A stretch of 8,238 nucleotides of DNA from Thaumarchaeota archaeon S13 (GTDB taxonomy: Archaea > Thermoproteota > Nitrososphaeria > Nitrososphaerales > Nitrosopumilaceae), in the NCBI GenBank assembly GCA_003724275.1, contig RHFA01000010.1, forward strand, positions 1 to 8,238, read 5' to 3'. Both the position numbers and the translations under genes were made by a program. The notes under the pieces were generated by a model. The model was not told the DNA's origin. It worked only from the letters and a program-made list of their open reading frames with translations, and made no database searches. Below, one piece after another: positions 1-5,000 of this stretch (position 1 is its first letter; each line of letters opens with the position of its first letter).

Positions 1-129
1 AAATATTTTGGCGTGGGCATTAGCAACTACTGGCCGGGCGCAAGCGTGCTGCGCCTTTTGGGACATATGCAGATCCACTGCGACCATGGCCTGGCCTGCC
101 TCACGGCAACCGGAGCAGACGGTGGATAG
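1..129 (+). CDS. 3' end of an upstream gene, function unknown (partial)
   Basis: Frame 1 is open from the window edge to a TAG at 127-129 and gives 42 residues beginning KYFGVGISNYWPGAS and ending TATGADGG. Codon use (mostly G or C in third position, few rare codons) looks more like coding DNA than the overlapping frame used further right, which here yields a Trp- and Cys-rich peptide. No family is recognisable from this short tail. Its stop overlaps by 8 nt the GTG at 122 proposed as start of the next gene, an arrangement typical of translationally coupled operon neighbours. Confidence 0.45.
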   Translation, partial: KYFGVGISNYWPGASVLRLLGHMQIHCDHGLACLTATGADGG

Positions 130-610
130 GCACACACTTTTGGCGAACAAGTGGCTAGGCCTTTCCAGACGCAGGATCAACACAATATGGCCGAAAACCC
201 TGCACGACCTCGGCTATGCGATACACGGGATCGAGCACACCGTGCGTGTGGGGGGCAGGAACGTGAGCCCCGACGTCATTATGGCAAACATCGCTGCTGG
301 CCATGCGCTGGTCACAGACTGCAAGAGCGGGGCAAACGTCGACCTGGGCCAGGATCTCGGGCATGCCCGCATGGCCACGGGCGACCTGCACAGGGCAGGC
401 GTTCCCGCGTCGATCCGCAGCCACACGCCCATATACGCGATAAACGAGGAGCATGTCGGCAGGATACGCGGGCACACCAGACTTGCGCTGGTTGTTTTTG
501 GAAAGAGGAGGATATACGGAATCGGCGACCTTGGCAATGCGGATCTTGCCGGGGAGCTGCGCAGGGGCGTGCCGCTGGAGGAGGTATCTGCCCCCGACTT
601 TGACAACTAG
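122..610 (+). CDS. PD-(D/E)XK nuclease-like protein, interrupted by an in-frame TAG
   Basis: From the GTG at 122 this frame encodes 162 residues. It contains the pattern of the PD-(D/E)XK nuclease superfamily: an acidic residue on an early helix (E38), P50-D51, then a hydrophobic strand ending D66-C67-K68 (text SPDVIMANIAAGHALVTDCKSG). This superfamily includes restriction enzymes, Holliday resolvases and repair nucleases that cut DNA with a divalent metal; the exact subfamily is not recognised. The start is uncertain: the frame is open to the left edge, with a TTG at 8 and an ATG at 86. GTG 122 is preferred because the sequence before it codes better in another frame and because it overlaps that frame's stop. 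The frame ends at TAG 608-610 but continues open beyond it to 886, so the protein may be truncated. Confidence 0.6.
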   Translation: MDRHTLLANKWLGLSRRRINTIWPKTLHDLGYAIHGIEHTVRVGGRNVSPDVIMANIAAGHALVTDCKSGANVDLGQDLGHARMATGDLHRAGVPASIRSHTPIYAINEEHVGRIRGHTRLALVVFGKRRIYGIGDLGNADLAGELRRGVPLEEVSAPDFDN

Positions 611-886
611 CCGTTCTCAATCCGCGACACGCCTGACCGCATTGACCGGGTTGTGGAAAGGGCAATCGCGTCCTACCTCCGCGCCCACCCCGGCATGGCC
701 GGCAGGTCCCTGGCCACGCGCGCGCTCGCAAGCGCGATCCTGCGCGAGGCGCACCCGCCGCACGCCCACTTTTCTGGCTCGCACAGGCAAGAGCTCAGGC
801 GCGCCGTGGCCCGCAGCATCGCCCGCCAGGAGGGGCGCGGGGCGCGGTGGCTCGGGCCGGCGGCGCGGGGCGGCGCGGGGCCATAG
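611..886 (+). pseudogene. In-frame continuation of the nuclease-like gene after the TAG at 608-610
   Basis: The same reading frame stays open from 611 to a TAG at 884-886 and reads PFSIRDTPDRIDRVVERAIASYL and onward, with two predicted helical segments and strong G/C third-position bias. It looks like the natural C-terminal domain of the upstream gene, so the TAG at 608-610 would be a nonsense mutation, sequencing error or strain variant. Alternatively it is a separate small gene beginning at GTG 653 (77 codons). In that case the coding-like sequence between the TAG and 653 would be unexplained. The last 20 residues are Gly/Ala/Arg-rich and may not be conserved. Readthrough cannot be excluded, but no pyrrolysine context is visible. 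Confidence 0.45.
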
Positions 887-915
887 GCGCGCCTGCCGCG
901 CGCGGCGACATAGGG

Positions 916-920
916 TTATA
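916..920 (+). promoter_or_regulatory. TATA-like box of the deoxyhypusine-synthase-like gene
   Basis: TTATA stands out in otherwise nearly pure G/C sequence. Its centre lies 28 nt before the GTG at 946, the distance expected if transcription begins at or next to the start codon. It therefore supports GTG 946 over the in-frame ATG at 985. Confidence 0.6.
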
Positions 921-945
921 GGCGCGCGCGCGCGGCGCGGCGCGC

Positions 946-2076
946 GTGGACCCGCACTCCTTTGAGGGCAGCGACATTCCCCACATGGACCTCGACCCCG
1001 CCGCCGGAATCGAGGGCCTCGTCGGGGCATACGAGCGCAGCGGCTACAATGCGCGGCAGCTGGGCCGCGCCGCGCGCATATGGGCCGAGATGATATCCGG
1101 CGGCGCGACGATCTGCCTCACAATGTCCGGCGCAATGTCGCCCGTGGGCCACGGCGGCATCGTCAAGGCCCTCATAGAGCGCGGCTTTGTCGACTGGATC
1201 GTCACCACTGGGGCCAACGTCTACCACGAGGAGCACTTTGCGTGGGGCCTGCCCGTCAGGCAGGGCCACGCCGGCGCCGACGACGGCGTCCTCTATGACA
1301 GGGAGATCGTGCGCATCCGCGACGTCTTCATAAAGTTCTACGAGACCCTCGAGGCGCAGGACCAGGTCATACAGCGCATGTTCCGCGACAGGCTCACGCG
1401 CGAGCCGTTCACGACCGCCGAGTTTTGCGACGTCATCGGCAGGATCAGCTCCGAGTTTGCGCCGCACCCCGAGAGGAGCTTTGTCGTCGCCGCGCACCGC
1501 CACGGCGTGCCCCTCTACGTCTCCACCCTCAAGGACTCGTCGCTCGCGCTAAACCTCGCGGTCCACAGGCTGCGCGGCAGCGAGTACAGCCTCGACTTTG
1601 TGCGCGAGATAATAGAGCAGGCCGCCATCGTCTACGGGGCCGAGAGCTCGGGCATCGTCGAGCTCGGCGGCGGCGTTCCGAAAAACACCGCACAGCAGAC
1701 CGGCCCGCTCCTCGACCAGATACTGCGCCGCGGCGACGGCGGGCAGGACTATATCATACAGGTGACTGACGCGCGGCCGGACACGGGCGGCCTCTCCGGC
1801 GCGACGCTGCAGGAGGGCAAGAGCTGGGGCAAGGTCCGCGACGCCGAGCGCGGCATGGCGACCGTGTACGCCGACTCTACGATCGCGTTTCCCATACTCG
1901 CAATGTACGTCATGGCCACGCAAAAGCCGCGCGAGCCGCGGCGCCTCTATGGCAGGCTCGGCGGCCTCTACACCAGGCTGCGCGATGACTATTTCTCCTC
2001 GGAGGACAGGTTTTATGACATGCTAGACGACTCGTACAGGATGCCCGGACCCATGCCGCGCGGCGGGCGCGCCTAG
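946..2076 (+). CDS. dys: Deoxyhypusine synthase family protein (DHS-like)
   Basis: The protein has 376 residues from a GTG start placed by the TATA-like box at 916-920; ATG 985 would shorten it by 13. Deoxyhypusine synthase transfers the aminobutyl group of spermidine to a lysine of translation factor aIF5A, using NAD and a covalent enzyme-lysine intermediate. The Rossmann-type core is clear: SGAMSPVGHGG, WIVTTGANVYHEE, ELGGGVPKN (residues near 240-247), and the signature EGKSWGK, whose K296 matches the human nucleophile K329. E290 and W294 match human E323 and W327. Against remembered human residues, however, the spermidine contacts D243, H288 and D316 correspond to L202, N247 and L283. This resembles the DHS-like branch with GGGVPKN motifs rather than classical DHS, so the acceptor or amine may differ. 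It converges on a minus-strand gene and shares a CTAG with its stop. Confidence 0.9.
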   Translation: MDPHSFEGSDIPHMDLDPAAGIEGLVGAYERSGYNARQLGRAARIWAEMISGGATICLTMSGAMSPVGHGGIVKALIERGFVDWIVTTGANVYHEEHFAWGLPVRQGHAGADDGVLYDREIVRIRDVFIKFYETLEAQDQVIQRMFRDRLTREPFTTAEFCDVIGRISSEFAPHPERSFVVAAHRHGVPLYVSTLKDSSLALNLAVHRLRGSEYSLDFVREIIEQAAIVYGAESSGIVELGGGVPKNTAQQTGPLLDQILRRGDGGQDYIIQVTDARPDTGGLSGATLQEGKSWGKVRDAERGMATVYADSTIAFPILAMYVMATQKPREPRRLYGRLGGLYTRLRDDYFSSEDRFYDMLDDSYRMPGPMPRGGRA

Positions 2077-2285
2077 GGCCGGTCGTACCTCGCGCGCTCT
2101 AGCGAGCGGTCGTCCCTTGTCTCCTTTTTCCACTCCTTGTAGTGGGCCTTGCAGAGGACCGCCTTTTTTCCGGACGCCGAGAGGCGCAGGCCGGCCTCCT
2201 CTACCCTCCTGGCGTTGAGCGACCTGGCGCCCTCCTCGTCGCACCCGTCGACGCCGCACCGCGCGCCCTTTGCCACAACCCCCAT
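2073..2285 (-). CDS. Small putative zinc-binding protein (C-x4-C ... C-x2-H)
   Basis: This 70-residue protein starts at ATG 2285, 30 nt downstream of a TATAAATA on the minus strand, so a leaderless start here is preferred over upstream in-frame codons (the frame is open to 2459). Cysteines C10 and C15 and the pair C45/H48 (text VLCKAHYKEW) form a plausible single zinc site. The rest is basic and charged, with about 22 residues following H48 ending RARYDRP. The family is not recognised by name. A small zinc-finger protein binding nucleic acid or ribosomes is possible but unproven. Its stop codon overlaps the stop of the DHS-like gene, and it is divergent from the 2399 operon with separate TATA boxes for each direction. 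Confidence 0.65.
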   Translation of the reverse strand: MGVVAKGARCGVDGCDEEGARSLNARRVEEAGLRLSASGKKAVLCKAHYKEWKKETRDDRSLERARYDRP

Positions 2286-2311
2286 AGGCGGGCCGCTGCG
2301 CCGGGCCGCCA

Positions 2312-2319
2312 TATTTATA
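2312..2319 (-). promoter_or_regulatory. TATA box (TATAAATA) of the small zinc-finger gene
   Basis: On the minus strand this reads TATAAATA, close to the archaeal consensus. Its centre is 30.5 nt before the ATG at 2285, which fixes the likely start of that gene. Confidence 0.65.
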
Positions 2320-2368
2320 GCTGCGACGGGATCCTCGCGCCCATGGCGCCTGCGCGGTGGCGCCTCAG

Positions 2369-2374
2369 ATATAT
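2369..2374 (+). promoter_or_regulatory. TATA box (ATATAT) of the 2399 operon
   Basis: An A/T-only hexamer in GC-rich surroundings, centred 27.5 nt before the ATG at 2399. It supports a leaderless first gene for the three-gene operon. Confidence 0.6.
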
Positions 2375-2398
2375 GGGCGGCCGCGCGCCGGCGGCGCC

Positions 2399-2671
2399 AT
2401 GCCCGGCTGGAAGTCACGCGCGATCCGCGCCATCCGCAGGATCGCCCTGTGGCCGTCAAGGGAGGAGCTGGACCGCCTCCACAGGGAGGACAGGGAGGCC
2501 ACCAAGGTCCACATACCCGGAATGGAGGGCGGCCCTGACGTGTGGTACGGGATCACGGCGTACGGCCAGCGCGTGGATCCCTCCGAGTACGGCTCGCTGG
2601 CCTCGGGGAATCTAGAATGTGACGAGGGCAAAAAGTCCGGGTCGCCTGCGCGGCGCGGGGGGGAAGAATAG
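2399..2671 (+). CDS. Hypothetical 90-residue soluble protein, first gene of a three-gene operon
   Basis: The protein begins MPGWKSRAIRAIRRIALWPS, a short basic amphipathic stretch. A charged helix (REELDRLHREDREATK, about residues 21-36) follows, then a central part with GGPDVWYGITAYGQRVDPSEYG (about 44-65) that looks like a compact conserved core, and a low-complexity charged tail. No known family is recognised and there is no membrane segment. The ATG at 2399 is chosen because a TATA-like box lies 27.5 nt upstream; the frame itself is open back to 2357. The stop TAG at 2669-2671 is one base from the ATG of the next gene, which indicates an operon. Confidence 0.65.
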   Translation: MPGWKSRAIRAIRRIALWPSREELDRLHREDREATKVHIPGMEGGPDVWYGITAYGQRVDPSEYGSLASGNLECDEGKKSGSPARRGGEE

Positions 2672-2672
2672 C

Positions 2673-2951
2673 ATGGAGACAAGGCGGTCGGCCGGCATTT
2701 CCGCAATGCGGCAGCACAACGCCATCCTTGTCGCGCCGTGCCAGCACATTGACCTAAAGGCGTCGATCTTCATATCGTTTGTGGCCATAGTGCCCCTGGC
2801 GTACGCGTACGGGCCGCTGGGAAACCCCGTGGTTCTTGTGCTTGGACTGGTGTTTGCAGCGGCGTACCCACTAAGGATAGGGATCCACCATGCTGGCCTC
2901 CAGGCCGCTGCACGCGGGGGGCGGAGACCTTGTGGCGTCAAGCCTGTTTGA
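2673..2951 (+). CDS. Small membrane protein with two predicted transmembrane helices
   Basis: This 92-residue protein starts at ATG 2673, one base after the previous stop, preceded by a purine-rich run (GGGGGGGAAG) that can serve as ribosome-binding site. Hydrophobic segments lie at about residues 30-47 (ASIFISFVAIVPLAYAYG) and 51-70 (NPVVLVLGLVFAAAYPLRIG). The N-terminal part carries MRQHNAILVAPCQHID. Family unknown. After about residue 72 the codon use in this frame becomes poorer (GCT, CCT, TGT, GTT), while the frame of the next gene improves. The last 20 residues overlap that gene and may be an artefact of a frameshift or a genuine overlap. Confidence 0.6.
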   Translation: METRRSAGISAMRQHNAILVAPCQHIDLKASIFISFVAIVPLAYAYGPLGNPVVLVLGLVFAAAYPLRIGIHHAGLQAAARGGRRPCGVKPV

Positions 2952-3147
2952 GGACGGCATGGAAGGCGATATAAAGATGCAGAGAAAGATGGCAGAGGCC
3001 AACGAGGCTGCCATCGACCACAACTCTGGGGTTCTCAAGGAAAAGCACAGGCAGAACACCGGCCTCATCATCACGGCGCTCATGCTGTTTGGGTACCTGA
3101 TGTCAATGACGGCCGTCTTTATGGCCATGGCGCCTGGCGGCGCGTAG
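2890..3147 (+). CDS. Small protein with a C-terminal transmembrane helix
   Basis: From ATG 2890 the protein has 85 residues, with a charged N-terminal two-thirds (FEDGMEGDIKMQRKMAEANE) and one hydrophobic helix near the C-terminus (about residues 58-80, GLIITALMLFGYLMSMTAV). That suggests a tail-anchored protein with its charged part in the cytoplasm. Two starts compete: ATG 2890 overlaps the previous gene by 62 nt, whereas ATG 2959 lies 7 nt after its stop with a GAGG at a good distance. Codon use between 2890 and 2958 looks coding in this frame, which favours the longer form or a frameshift joining the two genes. Family not recognised. Confidence 0.6.
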   Translation: MLASRPLHAGGGDLVASSLFEDGMEGDIKMQRKMAEANEAAIDHNSGVLKEKHRQNTGLIITALMLFGYLMSMTAVFMAMAPGGA

Positions 3148-3190
3148 CGCGCCGCACCGTCCGCGACCCTCCGGGATGCCTGGCATGAAC

Positions 3191-3227
3191 TGCCGGGCAA
3201 AAGCCCAGTGGGCATGGCTGCCTTTTT
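3191..3227 (+). terminator. Possible terminator: imperfect hairpin followed by a T5 run
   Basis: TGCC-GGGC-AAAA-GCCC-AGTG-GGCA forms a stem with an AAAA loop (3195-3206, with an outer TGCC/GGCA pairing interrupted by a bulge). Nine bases further on comes TTTTT at 3223-3227. It lies 44 nt after the end of the 2399-3147 operon. Archaeal termination depends mainly on the T-run, and this one is short, so the call is tentative. Confidence 0.3.
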
Positions 3228-3251
3228 GGCCAGGAAGGCGCGCGCCTGGCC
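3228..3251. repeat. Perfect 7-bp inverted repeat (hairpin)
   Basis: GGCCAGG at 3228-3234 is complementary to CCTGGCC at 3245-3251 around a 10-nt GC-rich centre. It directly follows the T5 run, and could be part of the transcript end region or simply a hairpin of the spacer. Confidence 0.5.
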
Positions 3252-3387
3252 GTGCTTCCCCTGCCAAGGCATGCCCTCAACCCAGGCAGTTGGCCATCCT
3301 GGGCACGCGGGCGCCCAAGAGCCCTTTCTCGCCAGCCGGGATCCTGGCGCTGGAGCCGCCCTTGGGAAATGCGCTGCCAACGCACAC

Positions 3388-3415
3388 GCCCGTGGCGGGG
3401 CGCCCGTGGCGGGGC
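3388..3415. repeat. Perfect tandem duplication of a 14-bp unit
   Basis: GCCCGTGGCGGGGC occurs at 3388-3401 and again at 3402-3415 with no gap. Each unit can fold on itself through GCCC/GGGC. It appears to be a local slippage duplication in non-coding DNA. Confidence 0.75.
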
Positions 3416-3423
3416 GGCATGGC

Positions 3424-3462
3424 CACGGTCCAAAGGCAAATCCCGCGCCAGGGCACGGTCCA
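3424..3462. repeat. Direct repeat CACGGTCCA, 30 bp apart
   Basis: CACGGTCCA at 3424-3432 recurs at 3454-3462, and both copies are followed by GGCA and then TCC after slightly different spacing. This suggests a degenerate duplicated unit within the spacer. Confidence 0.5.
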
Positions 3463-3736
3463 GGCAGTCCGGCTGGGCAACCCTGGCGGGCGCCGATGGC
3501 ACGGGGCGGGCGCGGGCATGGCGCGCAACGGCGCCTCCCCCGCGCCCCCAAGGCGGGCGGGCCTGCCGGTCGCGCGCTGCCCCCGCACCGCCGCCAGGCA
3601 CGGCAGAGATCGGGGCAGGTGCGATCCCGGCCCAGGCCGCGCCGGCCGCGGCGCGCCGGCCCCGGGGAGCCCGCGGGTTTCAGGCGGGCGCCGGCGATGC
3701 CCCCACCGGCATGGCCGGCGGGGCGCCAGGCGACGG

Positions 3737-3743
3737 TTTATAA
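3737..3743 (+). promoter_or_regulatory. TATA box (TTTATAA) of the eS25 gene
   Basis: TTTATAA is centred 31 nt before the ATG at 3771, a good archaeal core promoter implying a leaderless or nearly leaderless mRNA. The spacer to the ATG is almost pure G/C and shares 18 identical bases with the spacer before the DHS-like gene. Confidence 0.7.
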
Positions 3744-3770
3744 CGTGGCGCGCGCGGCGCGGCGCCCGTA

Positions 3771-4136
3771 ATGGGCGGGGCAAAGAAAAAGTCGCCGGCG
3801 CAGCAAGAGAAGGCCCAGACGGGCGACTCTGCAAAGGTCTCGGGCAAAAAGGGCAAAAAGTCAAAGGAGAAGGAGTCCGGCCCTGCGCGCGCCGAGATAC
3901 GCGTAATCCTCCCCGACGCGCAGGCCGGCAAGATCACCGGCGGCGCAAAGGCCATCACGGCCCTAGAGCTTGCCAGGCAGGCCGGCGTAAAGGCGTCAGT
4001 CGCCGGCGCCTACCTTGCCGCGGCGGCCAGGGATGGCAGGCTGCGCGTGGCCGGCGGGCGCAGCGGCCACAGGGTCTATGCGGCGGCGAGCGCGAGCACG
4101 TCGCCTGCGCCGGCCGAGTCGAGCTCGCCGGCATAG
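3771..4136 (+). CDS. rps25e: 30S ribosomal protein eS25
   Basis: This 121-residue small-subunit protein belongs to the archaeal/eukaryotic eS25 family. It shows the typical MGGAKKKS start, a Lys-rich disordered N-terminal part (residues 5-40), and a winged-helix core from about residue 42 to 105. The recognition region reads ALELARQAGVKASVAGAYLAAAARDGRLR and ends in a wing (GRSGHRVYAA). Archaeal eS25 is usually around 100-110 residues. Here an extra Ala/Ser/Pro tail of about 15 residues overlaps the convergent gene by 61 nt. The ATG is supported by the TATA box 31 nt upstream. Confidence 0.88.
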   Translation: MGGAKKKSPAQQEKAQTGDSAKVSGKKGKKSKEKESGPARAEIRVILPDAQAGKITGGAKAITALELARQAGVKASVAGAYLAAAARDGRLRVAGGRSGHRVYAAASASTSPAPAESSSPA

Positions 4137-4468
4137 GGGTCCATCGCCCCTATTAGGTCCATGGCGTGGCCGGCCTCCATGTCGGCCACCACAAAGCAGA
4201 CACAGCCGCCCTGCGGCCAGAACGCGACATCCCCGCGCCTAAAGGCCGTCCGGCGCCTCTGGACCCCCGATGACAGTCCCGTCCTCACGTAGACCATGCC
4301 GCCGAGGCGGTGCGCGTTGCCGGAGAGCGGCAGCGAGCGCGCGATGAGGCCCACGGTGGCCGGCGAGAGGTGCCTCTTGAGCACGCAGGGGACCGTGGCG
4401 CGCGAGGAGACCGTGAGGGCCACCCTCATGGCCGAGGGGGGCAGCGGCGGCGCGTCGCCTGGGGCCAT
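4076..4468 (-). CDS. Cyclophilin-like fold protein, TM1367/DUF369 type
   Basis: This 130-residue protein resembles the Thermotoga TM1367 family of small cyclophilin-like beta-barrels. A beta-rich body starts near MRVALTVSSRATVPCVLKRH (residues 14-33), and the family hallmark RRGDVAFWPQGGCVCFVVA lies at about 78-95, matching the remembered TM1367 text GDVGYWPPGKALCLFFG. Residues of true cyclophilin prolyl isomerases are not evident, and the biochemical role of the family is unsettled. ATG 4468 is chosen because the TATATA box lies 27.5 nt upstream; an alternative is M14. The C-terminal 20 residues are encoded opposite the end of eS25. The gene is divergent from rpoK and shares its TATA box. 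Confidence 0.78.
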   Translation of the reverse strand: MAPGDAPPLPPSAMRVALTVSSRATVPCVLKRHLSPATVGLIARSLPLSGNAHRLGGMVYVRTGLSSGVQRRRTAFRRGDVAFWPQGGCVCFVVADMEAGHAMDLIGAMDPYAGELDSAGAGDVLALAAA

Positions 4469-4492
4469 CTTGGGCGCTTCGATAGAAGGGCA

Positions 4493-4498
4493 TATATA
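4493..4498. promoter_or_regulatory. Shared bidirectional TATA box (TATATA) between the cyclophilin-like gene and rpoK
   Basis: The only A/T-rich block in the 55-bp intergenic gap. It is palindromic and centred at 4495.5, which is 28.5 nt from the rpoK TTG at 4524 and 27.5 nt from the minus-strand ATG at 4468. One box therefore appears to serve both genes. Confidence 0.7.
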
Positions 4499-4523
4499 AC
4501 AGTTTTTTGGGACGCGCGCGCGA

Positions 4524-5000
4524 TTGTCGGGTCAGACCGAGCCGGAGCTTGAGGCTAGCGTGCCCCCCGAGGAGGGCGAGCTAGAGCACGTAGAGGACGC
4601 CGGCCTCGCAAAGGCCATAGAGGCCTACCGCAAGGCCGCCGGCGAGAACCTCACCGACGAGGAGCGCGCCGAGGTCGAAAAGCGCGTCAGCGAGATGATG
4701 AGCCGCGAGATCATCGAGGTCGACGAGGTGCACGTCCCCGTCGAGATACCGGTCGAAAAGTCAAGGGTGAGCGTGGGCCCGCCGACGCTGACGAGGTTTG
4801 AAAAGGCGAGGATAATCGGGGCCCGCGCGCTGCAGCTCTCCCTCGGCGCGCCGCCGTTCATCGACATACCGAGCACGGCCCACACGTCCCTTGACATCGC
4901 CATGAAGGAGCTCGACGAGCGCGTCCTGCCCATCGTCATAAAGCGCGTCCTGCCAAACGGCGACTATCAAAACATACCGCTAAACAGCTTTGCGCGCTAG
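4524..5000 (+). CDS. rpoK: DNA-directed RNA polymerase subunit K (Rpb6 homologue) with acidic N-terminal extension
   Basis: The C-terminal 70 residues are a clear RpoK/Rpb6 domain: LTRFEKARIIGARALQLSLGAPP at about residues 89-111, then LDIAMKELDERVLPIVIKRVLPNGDYQNIPL at about 123-153. RpoK clamps the base of the polymerase and helps assemble it. Archaeal RpoK is often only 55-95 residues. This protein has 158, because about 85 residues rich in Glu and Asp precede the core, reminiscent of the acidic N-terminus of eukaryotic Rpb6. The TTG start at 4524 is supported by the TATATA box 28.5 nt upstream; there is no upstream ATG in frame within that distance. Confidence 0.9.
   Translation: MSGQTEPELEASVPPEEGELEHVEDAGLAKAIEAYRKAAGENLTDEERAEVEKRVSEMMSREIIEVDEVHVPVEIPVEKSRVSVGPPTLTRFEKARIIGARALQLSLGAPPFIDIPSTAHTSLDIAMKELDERVLPIVIKRVLPNGDYQNIPLNSFAR

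Larger units (their letters stand above)
3148..3736. other. Gene-free, hairpin-rich spacer of about 590 nt
   Basis: No convincing gene was found on either strand. Long open frames exist, but they encode Arg/Pro/Gly/Ala-rich peptides typical of random high-GC DNA. GGCA occurs 17 times and TGCC 9 times by eye count, well above what base composition suggests. Many of these form short hairpins. It also holds a 14-bp tandem duplication and a 30-bp-spaced direct repeat, listed separately. Confidence 0.6.

Noticed and set aside
2142..2615. Plus-strand open frames beginning at 2142 and 2149, with a TATA-like stretch before ATG 2343
   Set aside because: They overlap the zinc-finger gene antisense and the 2399 gene in other frames, and their products are low-complexity. 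The A/T stretch is better explained as the minus-strand TATAAATA.
3228..3251. GGCCAGGAAGG-type hairpin considered as part of an SRP RNA S-domain
   Set aside because: The invariant SRP motifs around the GGAAGG-type asymmetric loop are missing. It is better described as a simple 7-bp inverted repeat.
3388..3415. Tandem and direct repeats considered as a CRISPR array
   Set aside because: There are only two 14-bp units without spacers, and a 9-bp repeat with one 21-bp gap. There are no further copies and no cas genes.
3176..4156. Long plus-strand open frame of 326 codons across the spacer and eS25
   Set aside because: The product is Arg/Gly/Ala/Pro-rich without conserved-looking blocks, and it runs out of frame through the clear eS25 gene. 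It is typical of stop-poor high-GC DNA.
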